NCBI GenBank assembly: GCA_017311185.1
Contig: JAESUZ010003370.1
Span: 124,001-188,000 of the forward strand
Direction of reading: 5' to 3'
Length of the DNA stretch: 64,000 bases
Source: Proteles cristata cristata
Taxonomy: Eukaryota; Chordata; Mammalia; Carnivora; Hyaenidae
Shown: positions 1 to 12,109 of the stretch, in pieces
Position numbering within the stretch: the stretch's first letter is position 1
Layout: every line of letters begins with the position of its first letter
Program-made: the position numbers and the translations under genes
Notes under the pieces: model-generated
Told to the model about the DNA's origin: nothing
The model's input: the letters and a program-made list of their open reading frames with translations, nothing else
Database searches by the model: none

Positions 1-2076
1 CTAAGGAATTGGTCCGTTTCATGTAAGTTGTCAAACTTCGGTGGTCACAATTGTTCCCAATACCTCCTTATTACCCTTCCGACGTCTGTAGGGTCTGTCA
101 GGGTATCCTCTGTTTCACTCCTGATATCAGTAATTTGTGTCTGCTCTTCTTTCCTTTGTCAATCCTGCAGAGATTCGTCAATCTCATGGACCTTTTCAAA
201 GAACCACTCTTTCGTTGCATCGATTTTCTGTTGTTTCTCCATCCACAATGTCATCTATTTCTGCTCTTCTCTGTACTATTTCCTTCCTTCTTGTTTGGTT
301 ACTTTTTGCTCTTCATTTTCTGGTTTCTTATGACAGAAGCTTCTATTACTCACTGGAGAATTTTACTCTCTTTGGCTGCAGACATTTAGTGCCGTGAATA
401 TCCCCCTCTGCACCACCGCTGTTGGGTCCCACACATGTCGGCAAGATGTGTTTCGTTTTCATTTAGCTCAGTGTTTCTGTTTTTATTTCTTTATTCCTCT
501 GAGACTCCCTTTTTGACCTTCAGATTATTTGGAAGTGTGTTGTTTAGATTCCAAGTGTTTCTCCAAACACTTGGAGAAAAGTATCTCCAAAAGATGATTT
601 TCTAGTTTAGATTTTCTAGTTTGTTTCTACTTTAATCTTATCATGGTCGGAAAACACACTTCAAGTCTTTTAAATTTGTGGAGTTTACATGATAGCCCAG
701 GTTGCAGTCCATCTATCTTGGTGTCTGTTCTGTGGGCTCTTGAAGCAATTCTGCCATTGTTCAGTGGACTGTTCTCCGTTACTGAGAGAACAGTGTGGGG
801 GTCCCCAGTGTGGACTTGTCTTTCTCCTTCCAATTTTACCCATTTCTCCTGAATGTATTCGGCAGCCCTTTGGCTCACTCACCTTTGGAATTGTTATGTT
901 TCTTTGTGAGTTGACTCCGTCTTTGTATGTAATGTTTCTCTCTAGCACTGGTAACTTTCTTTGCTCTACAGTCTACTTTATCTCATATTAATGTAGCCAC
1001 TCCAGCTTTCTTCTGATCAATAATTGTATGGTATATCTTTTCCTCCTTTTACTTTCAACCATTGAGTATCATTATATTCAAAATGAGTTTTTGTAGACAA
1101 CAGTTGAGTCATATTTTTTAAATCCATTCTGTTGATCTCTGTCTTTTAGCTGGTACATTTAGAACATTTACATAAATTAACTATTGATACTTTAAGACTT
1201 AAGTCAGCCATTTTATTTTCTATGCTTTTCTTCCCTTTTTAAATTTCTCTGTTTTCTTTTTCCTGCCTTTCTTCGGTTTCCTGACCTTTTTTAGAATTGG
1301 TCTTTATTTACAGCAATTTTGGCTGTTTCTGTATTGCCTTTTCAGTGGTTGCTCTTGGCATTATATTACATATTCAAAACTTAAAAAGTCTGCTGTGTTG
1401 ACTTTTTACCAGTTCAAGGTAGGTGAGGAAAAATTACCTCCTTTTATACCTTTTACCCTTCATAGTTAATAATATAGTTGATCCAAATATTTCCTCTCTG
1501 TGCTTTGACAGCCATATCATTTTTGCTTCGGCCATTAAACATAATTTAGAAAGCCGAAGAGGAGAAGGAACATCTACTGTATTTATCCACTATTTTGCCT
1601 TACCTGTTTTCCCTTCCTTCCCGGTGTTCTGAGATTCTTTCTCTTTCTATTACTTTTCTTTCTTACTATTCTCTTTCTTTCTCTTACTATTTTTTTCTGT
1701 TTAGAGTACTTCCTTTAGCCATTGTTTTCAAGAACTTCCAGTCTTTCACCTAAGGCTATCTTTATTTCATCTTTTTTACTGAAGGATATTTTTGCTGGAT
1801 ATAGAGTTCTTGGGTTTAGACTTTTTTTCCAGCACATCAAACAATGTGCCCTTTTCTCCTGGCCCTGTTTTCAGATGAGAAATTCACCATCATTTAAATT
1901 GTTCTTCCCTTATAAGTAATGTGTCATTTTCCCTGGCTGCATTCAAGAGTCTTTTGTTGTCTTTAATGTTTGAACATGTGACTATTATGTGTCCTTGAGT
2001 GGATTTCTTTGAGTTTATCAGGCATAGGGTTCACTTAGCTTTGCTAATCTGTAGGTTTATGCGTTTTGCTAGATAT
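1..2076 (-). mobile_element. LINE-1 fragment, old (L1M-like), ORF2 region
   Basis: On the plus strand this reads as the reverse complement of L1 coding sequence: TCAAAGAACCACTCTTTCGT, AGAAGTGTGTTGTTTAGATT-like and ATGTAGCCACTCCAGCTTTC-type blocks typical of antisense L1 occur in the expected order. It is diverged and frame-broken throughout; no intact reverse-transcriptase ORF remains. It extends beyond the left edge. The subfamily is a guess. Confidence 0.8.
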
Positions 2077-2220
2077 GGGAGATACAGAATCCAAAGCAGG
2101 CTCCAGACTCTGATCTAGCTGTCAGCACAGAGCCCGATGCGGGGCTCAAACCCATGAACTGTGAGATCATGACCTCAGCTGAAGTCGGACGCTTAACCGA
2201 CTGAGCCACCCAGGCGCCCC
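2077..2220 (-). mobile_element. Felid tRNA-Lys SINE, truncated
   Basis: Reverse orientation: ends in GAGCCACCCAGGCGCCCC, the complement of the SINE head with the Pol III A-box region, and has the internal GTGAGATCATGACC (B-box side). The CT-rich part and A tail are missing at the low-coordinate end, where it abuts the L1. Confidence 0.9.
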
Positions 2221-3180
2221 TGAAGCCGGTGTTTCAGAAGGCTTCTTCTGATACCTGCTGGCGGGTGCAGCGGAGGATGGGGTATCACATTACTGCCAGG
2301 TCGGACGGAATTCCAGGTTTTCTTCTTGAACTCCATTGACCCTGGGAAGGGAGGGGCTCCTTGTTCCTGCTGAGCAGGGGCAGGATTCGTGATCCCCACC
2401 AGGCCTCTAACCCTGGCTGACGGGAGCCCTCCTCTGGCTTTGTTGGGGGGGTGGCCTTCTGACTACGGACTGCTGATGGATGCCCTGGCTCTCCACTAGG
2501 CCTCTGCTGCCATCACTCCTGAGAGAAGAAGCAGGTGCCCCTTGAATGGGAGTCTAACCTCATGATTTGGTCCCACTGCCACCACAGGGTACGGCAGGAC
2601 TCAGGGCCACCCAGTGTGAACGAACGTCCCGGTTCCTCACTCTGCCTGCCCTGGCCCATCCCAATGGGAAGTCAGAGCACCTTGCTGGCTTGTCAGCAGT
2701 GGACAGCTAGGCTCCCCTCTCTGCCAGCTGTGAGTACGGCGCTGGGGCCACAGCCTTTCCTGTGGTGCTTGGTCTGAACAAGGCGGTTACTATCTGAAAG
2801 CCTTGTCTTGCTACGCCACTCCTTTCCTGGTCCTCTGTAGGAAGCAGACGTTTCTGGGAGCCTTTTTTTGTCTTGTCCACACGAGTGTTTTTAGGTTGCT
2901 GGCTTTTCCACTATCCAGTCTGAGGTATATGAGGCCGAAAAGAAAACCAAGGAACTCACCATCATGTCATTCTTGGGTTCCAAGCTCCCTCCACAGTCTG
3001 ATTCTGCTGTCTGCCCATCAGAGTATATATATCCTATATTTGTTTTATATATAAGTTCTAGGGTTTTTAGTTGTACTTATTGGTAAGTTTAAGAAAATGT
3101 ACATCTTCCTCATTTCCCCAGTAGAAGTCACTACAGCACATTCTGCTTCTGGTAAAGAAAAGCAATCTCCATCCATCTTT
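2221..3180. other. Intergenic, unassigned
   Basis: About 960 bp of moderately GC-rich sequence with no coding exon, splice structure or repeat family that I recognise. Confidence 0.5.
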
Positions 3181-3388
3181 CTTTTTCTTTTTTTCAATGT
3201 TTTTTTATTTTTGAAACAGAGACAGAGCAAGGGAGGGGCAGAGAGAGAGGGAGACCCAGAATCCGGAGCAGACTCCAGGCTCTGAGCTGTCAGCACAGAA
3301 CTCGACACGGGGCTCAAACCCACAAAATGTGAGACCATGACTTGAGCCGAAGTCAGATGCTCAACCGACTGAGCCACCCAGGCGCCCC
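3181..3388 (-). mobile_element. Felid tRNA-Lys SINE, near full length
   Basis: Reverse orientation with T-rich tail complement at 3181-3215, GA-rich middle, GTCAGCACAGAACTCGACAC and terminal GAGCCACCCAGGCGCCCC. Confidence 0.93.
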
Positions 3389-3868
3389 TCACCTTTATTT
3401 TTCAAAATTACATTGGCTATTATGTTTTGCTCTTTCAGAGACTATATAGGATAAACTTATTGACTTCTCTCTTAAAATCTCCATTGGGATCAGATTCAAT
3501 GTAAGGTGACTCTATGACCCAGGTATGTAGAATATTCAGTAACTAATCGGTAAGTAATCCAGGGTCTCATATCAGAACGACTGAAAATCTTAGTTCTCAT
3601 ATCAGCCCTGTACACTTAATGACGGTTCCAAGATCAGAAGCATTTCACGTCATACATGACAGGTTGATCATAAAGTTTTGCCTCAACAGGTCTGTCCTCT
3701 TCAGTGACTTTTGTTTATCTAGCTACACTACACTACACTACTCTGTTATAAAAATTCAGCTTTGCCCAGGTGTCCACCCTAACGGTAGGGCTATGAACTC
3801 CCACATGGTGTGTCCCATGCTAACTGGGCATTTGGTCTACTAACTTGTCTTACCTTGCTGCTTTTATT

Positions 3869-4086
3869 CTTTTTAATTTTAATTTTTTAATTTATTTTTG
3901 AGACAGAGAAAGACCAAGCATGGGGAGGGGAGGGGCAGAGAGAGAGGGAGCCATGGAATCTGAAGCAGGCTCCTGGCTCTGAGCTGTCAGCACAGAGCTT
4001 GACACGGGGCTCGAACTCATGAACCCGCAGGATCAGGACCCGAGCTGAAGTCAGACACGTAACCGACTGAGTCACCCAGGCGCCCC
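3869..4086 (-). mobile_element. Felid tRNA-Lys SINE with target-site duplication
   Basis: Reverse orientation, near full length, ending GTCACCCAGGCGCCCC. The flanks share TTGCTGCTTTTA (upstream, about 3855) and TCGCTGCTTTTA (downstream, about 4092), a probable target-site duplication with one difference. Confidence 0.93.
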
Positions 4087-4680
4087 ATCTCGCTGCTTTT
4101 AAATGAGAAATCTTTAAGACAGTCGTTGGCTGGTATGTCCCTGTTGATAAAACATCTATAAACCCTGGCTTTAGCTGGCTCTCCTTCTTGAGAAAGCAGA
4201 CCAAGGTTTTTAAAAATAGAGCAAACAGGAGTTTCCTGAGTGTAGTACATGTCTGTGTTTGTTTTCTCCTGGTTATAGAAATATAGCAGATCACTCGACA
4301 GAGAATTACATTGCATTTCCTGGGCTCCCAGGAGGGAATGTTTTCTTTTCACTTGCCGTTTCTACAAGAGCGTGACAGCAGGAAGAAGGAGGTGGTGGTA
4401 CGAAAGCAAGGAGTTATGAGTGCAAGTTGCAGAAGGAGCATTTTTGGACAGATGTCGGAATGAGGAATTTCTGGTCTGGAGAGTCATTTTTATGTAAGCG
4501 GGTGTGATGCAAATCACAGCGAAATGGGAAAAAGCAGTATTGAAGACAAAGTGGGCCCTTTACATTCAATAACAAGCACTAAAGGCTTTTTAAGTAACAA
4601 CATCCTTATCCTCACAAGCGCTATAATGGCCCCCCCAGTTTCTCCTGGTTTCGAAACACACTGAGGGACACCGAGAATAT

Positions 4681-4836
4681 GGGGGCTGTGTATGCAGGCG
4701 GCGCAGAGTCGGCCTGAGAAGGTCTGCGGTACGCACTGACACGTAAGGAGGCCTGGCTCTCTGATGCCTGATTCCATTTCTTTTTGCTTAATGATAAATC
4801 GTAGATATGCCCAGAAGAGCCCTCTTCTTTCCTTAC
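4681..4836 (-). repeat. Unassigned repeat block, copy A
   Basis: Read on the minus strand this block aligns with 19235-19388 on the plus strand. The best part starts GTAAGGAAAGAAGA and continues through GGCTCTTCTGGG and TTAAGCAAAAAGA..ATGGAATCAGGC, followed by weaker similarity (AGACCTTCTCAGG; CCGCCTG.AT.CACA). By eye, identity is about 80% over the first 80 bp. I cannot name the family. Confidence 0.7.
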
Positions 4837-5094
4837 TCCGAAAGGGATAAAAGGGAGCGGGGAGGGAGAGGAATCCTTTGTGATTCCATTACAAAGATTA
4901 GGTGACAATAGGTTTTTTTCTGGAGGAAGTACATTGTGTATGGAGACACTCACTCACTGGCAAATGAATTTAATTAAATTTGACTGGTTGAGCTTCCAGC
5001 GTCCCAAGAGAAAATTCTCGTAAGTTTCTTTGCTTCTTAAAATTCTTTGGCAGTAACATCTTGGAAAAAGCATTTTACTTAAGTGGAGTGTTAC

Positions 5095-5462
5095 AGGCTG
5101 AGTTATCCCTGGCTCTCAAATTCCTGTGTTGAAGCCCTAACCCTTAGTACCTTGGAATGTGATTGTATTTGGAGATTGGATCTTTACTGAGGTAATTAGG
5201 TAAAAACGAGGCCATGTGGTGGGCCCTTATCCGGGACGACTGCTGTCCTTATAAGAAGAGCCCAGGACACAAATGGGCGCTGTGGGATGACCATGTGAGG
5301 ACATGGGAGAAGATGGCCGCCTGCAAGCCCAGGAGAGAGGCCTCAAGACAAACGACACCTTGATCTCACACTTCCGGCCTCTGTCATTGCAGGAAATACT
5401 TTCTGTTGTGTAAGCCGCCAATCTGCGGCACCTCGTCCCGGCGTCCCTAGCAAACTAACACA
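5095..5462 (+). mobile_element. MaLR-like solo LTR relic
   Basis: Endogenous-retrovirus-like LTR of the MLT1/MST style, judged from the ordered motifs TGTTGAAGCCCTAACCC, TATTTGGAGATTGGA, GTCCTTATAAGAAGAG, CCATGTGAGGACA and a TTTCTGTTGTGTAAGCC end. No internal viral genes are attached. It is diverged, so the subfamily is not assigned. Confidence 0.65.
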
Positions 5463-7639
5463 TGGTGTTACGCCACCTTAGCAGGGAGGCTGCGGAAACT
5501 TTTTTTCTATGAACTTAAATAATAGACAAGCAACGGAACCTGAAGCGAGTCATTTGTGAACCTGAGACGAGGCGGACAGAGGCGGCGCCCTGCCCTGGGC
5601 GTGCTCTCGTGGGCAGCATGTGGCTGCCAGCCTCCCAGCTCCTCCAGACACAACTGCGCCATCATGCGCCCCTAGGAGGCCCTAAGCTTACACAACGCTT
5701 CCTGTTGCTGAGACTTATGCCCAGGTCCTGGCAGGGGCTCTGGAGGCCTTCTGAGGCTCCGCCCCCTTCATCAGACCCTCCTTCTAGGCTGTGGTCCCCT
5801 TGGCCTTGTTCACCTTTTCTCAGATCCCCCCCCACCCCTCCACCACCACCCGCGCCCCCTGCCTTTCTCCATCCTGCCTGGGACTCTCCACCGGGGGCTG
5901 AGTCCTGACCCTTCTGGGGAGGCCTGTTCCAACTGCAGACTGCTGGGCTACCTCCTGCAGCCTTCTACTCCTGGTTTCCCTGCACTCGGCGCTGGTTGGG
6001 TCGCGGCCTCCCTGCGGGGCTGATGCGCTCCAGAAAACAGAGTCCCTGGTCCCTTGATTGCTGCATTCTCAGCCCAAGCACAGCTGCCTGGCTCATTATT
6101 AAGTGTACGCCCACAAAATATTTGATGAGTAATAAAAATAATAGTCTTGAGGTGTCTGGGTGCTTCCAGAAAAATTAACAGAATAAAGGGTCTTAAAGAT
6201 TCTCCTATGTTTGTACCACCCCATTTGTGAGTTTCAATAAGTCACTGCCTCTTGTATTCTAAGCAGCACGTGGAAGAGCCCTCAGGGCCGGGAACAGAAG
6301 GAAATGAAGTCTATTTGTCCTTTGGGCCACACTATCAAACTCATCTCAGATCTTCACTCTGCTGTACTGACTGAGCACTCTCTAAATACGAGCTGAATGT
6401 CGCCGACATGGTCCTTGCCTTTGATCTGCTCGATCAAGGTGTTATGTGGCAAGCCTCCGTGATGAAGCAGTGCTAAGTCACCCATTCCGGATGAGAAGTG
6501 GGAAGAAGTCCCTGTGGGAGATGGTTGTCGAGTCACTCGGCGCACTCAGGGCTTGAAGCCAACTCGACAGGGTCACTTGGGCTCTTGGGGGGCTAAGGGA
6601 TCAACAGTCCACGGCTTCACAGGAGAAAGCTCGAAACTGGCAGACAACATACCAGACACAGATACTCGATGCAGGCTGCAGGGTCAGGCTCCTGGCCGCA
6701 CGCCTAACGACTTAATCGGCAAAGTCCTTGCCGCCTCAGTATGTCTTTCTTCATTATGCAAATGACGGCGTGTAGTTTCATGACAACTAAAATTAGTGCA
6801 ATTCAATTCGTAGCGTTTGTCTCATCATTTCAGTGTGCCCTGTGTTAGGTCTGCAAGCACATGGATTTAACGAGGGAGACTCCATTTCCTGGTGAATGTC
6901 TGAAGGTGCCGGCACCAACCCATGGGGTTCTGGGGTGCCCTGAGGAAGAGGCTGGCCCAGCCTTCCCGGCAGCCCGACTTGCCGAGGCGGCTGAATCAGG
7001 AGAGGCAGTCTCTGTGCCCTGAACTTTGCAGGAAGGGTCTGTCTTTGGCTCTCCCCTCCTAACTGACCCTTTTTCCTGGAGCCCCTATGAAAGCCAGAGT
7101 TCGGGTCTTTTTATGGGAGCCTTGACCTAGACCAGAGCAACTCACAGCTCACATCTTATTGGCTCATGCTGTTTAGTTGAATCCCGTTTCATCAAAGACT
7201 TCCAAGGGGTGGTTCTTTAAATGGCATAGAAATTATTTTCAACGGCAGGGACCTCCGTGACACCTTCCCTGTTCTCGTCTCCCCCCACGTCCACCCAGTA
7301 CCTCGCGTGGCCCCCAAAGGCACCAGCACCTGGCTCCCAGCTGCCCCCACTCCTTCCTCCCACAACAGGGAGAGATGTGACCCCAGGGTGTGGACATCTG
7401 TGTCACAGGGACCCCGGACACACTGTTGCTTAGACCACACTGTCCACAATGAGGCTCGAGCCCATGTCCGTGCCTCTGTGGCTCACTCTTGTCGACAATG
7501 AAAAGGAAACATGCAGAAACAAGGGGGTGGGGGATCCGGGGGTCTTTAGCTCCTTGTAGCCTTTGAGGACTAGATGTGGGGATGCTGCCCATCCAGGGCC
7601 AAGTGTTACCCTGCCCTTCCCTTCCTTTAGAATATCTCC
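5463..7639. other. Intergenic, unassigned
   Basis: 2.2 kb without a recognisable gene. A short stretch at about 6065-6135 (CACAGCTGCCTGGCTCATTA, followed by AATATTTGATGAGTAATAA) resembles the end of an L2/MIR element but is too short to be sure. Confidence 0.5.
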
Positions 7640-7765
7640 ACTCTCTTGACCTGCCTCCTCTTCCTTGTGAGATGAATAATAACCGTACCTCCCTCCTAAG
7701 GATGTTACGAGATTAATGAGGCGAGGTAAGTCATTTGAAGTCACAGAGTAAGCACTCTTTAAACG
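7640..7765 (+). mobile_element. MIR relic (3' half)
   Basis: TTGTGAGATGAATAATAACCG, TACCTCCCTCCTAAGGATG, ACGAGATTAATGAGG and AGAGTAAGCACTCTTTAAA follow the order of the MIR core-to-tail consensus (TGTAAAATGGGGATAATAAT ... GTAAGCGCTCAATAAA). Confidence 0.65.
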
Positions 7766-8185
7766 TGAGCCCCGTCCCTGGTTACCTCCGTTCGCCAGGA
7801 AAATTGCAGATTTGTGAAGAGCCTTTCTGCTTCCCCTCGCTCCCTCTTTGCACGGAGGCATCTAATCGTGATTGGAAATTAAGCATGTGCAAGCACTTCT
7901 CTTCACACTAAATAATTCACAGATGAAGAATCGGCCATAATGGGACCACCCATCTGTATTAATTGTGAGAAAATAAGCTCTCCGAAGAGCCAAGAATGCC
8001 AGGAGTCAATACAGACATTATTCGAAGGAACAGCTCAGAAGCCACCGCAGGCGACAAGACCTCGAGCGCCATCTACAGGCGGCGGCGGCCATCACAAGCG
8101 GCGGGTCTCGCCAAGCTCCCAAACCGGAGTCTCTTTACAGGGAAGTGAAGAGAGAGTTTTAGGAAAAATGTACACACGGACATAG

Positions 8186-8255
8186 ACGTGTGTGTGCGTG
8201 TGCACGCGTGTGTGTGTGTGTGCGTGTGCACACACGTGTGCACGTGTATGTGTTC
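8186..8255 (+). repeat. TG-rich microsatellite
   Basis: Alternating purine-pyrimidine (TG, GC, CA) sequence, interrupted, with potential for Z-DNA and for length variation. Confidence 0.9.
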
Positions 8256-8779
8256 CAGTGTTTGCAGTGGACAAGTCTTGACCCCAGGTCGATCGGCCAC
8301 TCAGTCGGTTTGATCTTGGGAGATCTCTCCCGCCTCTCAGAACCTTCCCCGCTTGTAAAAGAGGAGTCACTCCACTTGCCTAACAAGACTGTTTCAATGA
8401 CTCAGAAGATGATGCACAGAACACACCACAGCCCGAGACAGAGAATTACAGGAGTAAGAAGAACGTGATGACAGCCGTCTGTTCATGTCCCTACTGATTC
8501 AACAAGGATTCATGGAGCCTACTGTGCGCCAGACGCTCGCTGGCCCCTTCCCTCCGCAAAGCCACGGGCTCAGAGCCCCGACTCACAGAACCCATGACAC
8601 GGGCGACGAAATGAGGAAAATGTTGTGATTTTGAACCACTCTCACGCTGGGAAAGAGTTAATATAAACCTACTTGTACCTCTTATCTGGATAAATACAAA
8701 CTCAGCGGAACTGGTTGGAACATTGCAACCAACAACATGCGCCTTAGCCAGAGAGTGGCTTTCAGAAATCATCTGCAAG

Positions 8780-9175
8780 TGACTGTGTTAGTTTCTACTG
8801 CTACCTAACAACCACCACCACGTTACTACAGGCAGACTGAAAGCAACACACATTTGTTACCTCTCAGTGTCGCTGGCCAGAAGTCCACGCGCTCTGAGCT
8901 GGTCCTTGTCTGCAGTCGCAGAGGCGGTGGCAGTGGGCACTGGGGTTGGGTTCCCGTCGGAGGCTTGGCTGGGGAGGCTCCCTCCGGCTCTGTGTGTCCC
9001 TGCGGCCGTAGGAGCCACGGAAACCTCCTTCTTCCAGGCCAGCGGTGAAGACGGGAGGGCAAGCCTGCCGGCAACAGAGACTTTAATAACATGCTCTGAC
9101 CACAGAGCAACCGCCCAACCCCTTGACCATTTGCATTGGCTTAAGCCGGACACACTCTGAAAGACGGGATCATTC
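8780..9175 (-). mobile_element. Possible degraded retroelement relic
   Basis: GTGTTAGTTTCTACTGCTAC, then AAAGCAACACACATTTGTTA and GGCCAGAAGTCC recall the complement of a MaLR-type LTR end, but later sequence is too GC-rich and changed to confirm it. A weak call. Confidence 0.3.
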
Positions 9176-9308
9176 AGAGGTGTGAGCACAGGCGGGGGAC
9201 ACCTGAGGGTCTGTCCCTGCCTCATTCCTGAAACATACAAAGTAGGAAAAGGAGAAGCAGCGATTATATGTCAAGTACATCTTATTTTAGAAAATAAAAC
9301 AGATCTAG

Positions 9309-9379
9309 AAAGGAAGGAAGGAAGGAAGGAAGGAAGGAAGGAAGGAAGGAAGAAAGGAAGGAAGGGAAGGAAAAAAGGA

Positions 9380-9443
<64 letters not shown>

Positions 9444-9450
9444 AAAAAAA
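9309..9450 (+). repeat. Compound (GGAA)n/(GAAA)n microsatellite
   Basis: About 50 bp of GGAA/AAGG repeats pass through an interrupted zone into about 75 bp of near-perfect GAAA repeats. Purine-pure on the plus strand for about 140 bp. Confidence 0.97.
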
Positions 9451-10052
9451 GAAAACAGGACACGGATCCAAGATGTGCCATGCGCCTCCTGGCACTGGTT
9501 CCCACAACAATTCTGGAGATGGGGAATACTTCTCAACAGTCCAGAAGCTTTCAAGCTTAATTCTCAGGACTAAGTTAGAAAATGCTAAGAATTTCTGAAA
9601 GAAAAGGAAATGAACAGATAACTAGACAGACGACAAAATTCCTTAAGACTTGCGTTGCCCTGCTTTAGGTTTTAAGAAAAAAAATCTCATTTTGCAGATA
9701 AAAGCACACTGCTTACCTAGCAAATCGTTGCTGACTGATTGCCTACTAAGGGGGACCTCCGAGTGTCTGGATTGCCTCCCGAGAGATCACTGTCAGCAGT
9801 GAGGGAAATGCGCACTGGTCCTGTGGCCTCGTGAGCAGCCCTGAGCCTCACCAAAAGATGTCCCTGCCCCTCTCCACAACCCAGATGAACGAGATTGGGA
9901 AATGAGCTAGTTGATTGTGGCACAAGAGTGTAATTTCCCAACGTGCCGTAATGTGTCTGCATACATAGGCAGCGCTCAACATGCAAATGGAATCTTAAAT
10001 ACAGGGTTTTACTGGTTTTAAAGAAGAATTTTTTTTAAAGTTTCTATTTTTA

Positions 10053-10274
10053 GGGGCACCTGGGTGGCTTAGTTGGTTAAGCGTCCGACTTCAGCTCAGG
10101 TCATGATCTCACAGTCCATGAGTTCGAGCCCCATGTCAGGCTCTGTGCTGTCAGCTCAGAGCCTGGAGCCTGCTTTGGATTCTGTGTCTCCCTCTCTCTC
10201 TGCCCCTTCCCCACACATGCTCTGTCTCTCTGTGTCTCAAAAATGAATAAATGTTTAAAAATTAAAAAAAAAAA
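10053..10274 (+). mobile_element. Felid tRNA-Lys SINE (left arm of inverted pair)
   Basis: Starts GGGGCACCTGGGTGGCTTAG, contains GTCATGATCTCACAGTCCAT, the CT-rich segment and an ATAAATGTTTAAAAATTAAA-like tail. It touches the next SINE through the A-run. Confidence 0.93.
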
Positions 10275-10475
10275 TTTATTTATTTTGAGAGACGCAGAGA
10301 CAGCGCCAGTGGGGGAGGTGCAGAGAGAGAGGGAGACAGAGAGAGAATCCCAAGCAGACCCCACACTGTCAGCGCAGAGCCCAATGCGAGGCTCACATTC
10401 ACGAAACCGTGAGACCATGACCTGAGCAGAAACCAAGAGGTGGACGCTTAACGGACTGAGCCACCAAGGCACCCC
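10275..10475 (-). mobile_element. Felid tRNA-Lys SINE (right arm of inverted pair)
   Basis: Reverse orientation: TTTATTTATTTTGAGAGACG at the tail side, GGAGACAGAGAGAGAATCCC, then GAGCCACCAAGGCACCCC at the head. Together with 10053-10274 it forms a tail-to-tail near-palindrome. Confidence 0.93.
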
Positions 10476-10689
10476 TAGAAGCATTTGTTTTTAAAATATG
10501 GCTCGACAAATGAACCCAGGGGAGAAAATAGTCTAGAAACAGACTTCATATGTTATCCAGAAGTGGCATTTCATTAGCAGAGAATCAGCAGCTCAGTGGA
10601 CAATTGGCTGTCTCATAGAAAAATCGCACCTTTATTTTTGTACCTTACACCACACATGTACGGGCATGTGGGCACGCGCACGCACACAC

Positions 10690-11300
10690 ACACACACAGT
10701 GTATTCTAAATGGATTAAAGACCTACCTGTGACATCAGACTGAAATTTTGGGAAGGAAATATAGGCAGCTCCTGTAGAACACCAGGATAAGGAAGAAACT
10801 GTTGAGTAACACACAATGCATAATGTAAACATTGATTCACTTGATTGTGTTAAAAATAAAAAGTTTTGTGAGGCAGATACTATAAACAAAGTCAAAGTCA
10901 AGCAATCTATTAGAAAATATATATTTAATTTATCTGGCCAACTAAGGATTAATATCCAAAAATATATAAAGAACCCTTCTAAGACAATAAGAATATGGCA
11001 AGCCACTCAACAGAAATGGGCAAGAGATAGAAAAGATTCAATTAATGAAAAAGAAGACCAGGTGGCCAGGAAATATGAAAAGGCGTTCAATCTCTCTAGT
11101 AATCAGGGAAACACAAATTAGAACCAAATGGAAAGTGCAAATGAAAAACATTAGCAAGGTACCCTTTCATCCACGTGGGTTGGCAAGAGTTGGGGATTGC
11201 AGTACATCGCAAAATGGCGCTATCGGTGTGATGGGGTTTATTTCCTGGATGCTGAAACAGGGCCGTGTGTTGCTGGAAAGCCTGAGATACAGATGGGGAA
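10690..11300 (+). mobile_element. LINE-1 fragment, ORF2 3' region
   Basis: Plus-strand sense L1 motifs in order: GGATTAATATCCAAAAATAT, AAAGAACCCTTCTAAGACAA, AAATGGGCAAGAGATAG, TCTAGTAATCAGGGAAACAC. Highly diverged, no intact ORF. Confidence 0.75.
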
Positions 11301-12108
11301 ACGTAGGGGTCCACGGGCGATGAGAAGACCCTGATCCCTTACACCACCACCACCCACAAAGCCCCAGGGAGAGGCGTGAGGCCAGGGCCCTCTGTGGGCT
11401 CTCGTCCTGCGGAGGGGCCTTGCTCCCTGGAACTTTTCTGGGAAAAGTACCCATCATCAGCACATGCTCACCTCTCCGTGTGCTGTGGTTTGTCAACCAT
11501 CATCCAGCAAGATCAGAAGCCTCTTTGCTTTCCACCTCATTCAGGTTTTTTGTTACTTAAGAGGTTTTTTGACTTTTCCTGATGGCTGATGATGTGCAGG
11601 GTCATGGACATACAAGAGGGGAGAAGGGAGAGGCTCACTGCCAGCGTCCCAGTCACCAGAGGGAGGAAGTCCAGACGGCAAATGGCAAATCAGTGCCTCC
11701 CATGTGGGCAGATGGAATTGGAAGAGTCAGATGAGAATGTTATCCACGTGCTAGTAAAAATTCTCAAGGAGCTGCGCCAGAAGCATAAAATGACTTTGTA
11801 GAAGTAAATACACATTTTTCAAAACTCAATACATGAAACGAAAACACAGGATCATCTTTGTTCAGATTGTCTATAGATGATCAAGTAGAAGAAAATCTCA
11901 GAACACAGAGCAACAATGCAAAGAGGGAAGTCATGAAGAGAAAGATAGGAGACTTCGAGAACAGACCCAAGCAGACGGGATGCGTGGCAAAAGAGGCACA
12001 GACAGAGAAGTGATCGTTAAAGCAAACAAAGCCTACGGGATCTGGGTGAAGAAGAATCAGACCTACACACTGGCCGATCGAGTGTATTTACAGAGACACA
12101 TGCTTGGT
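11301..12108. other. Intergenic, unassigned
   Basis: No gene or repeat family recognised. The part from 11810 is A-rich and may be a further old retroelement relic. Confidence 0.4.
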
Positions 12109-12109
12109 G

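Noticed and set aside
1..2076. Possible live LINE-1
   Set aside because: The sequence is diverged and interrupted by stops in every frame; only an old fragment remains.
9182..9598. Frames with runs of Lys/Glu/Arg or poly-Phe/Ser
   Set aside because: Translation of the GGAA/GAAA microsatellite.
10053..10140. tRNA-like sequence with Pol III A- and B-box motifs, repeated around the window
   Set aside because: These are heads of tRNA-Lys-derived SINEs, not functional tRNA genes; they continue into SINE bodies and tails.
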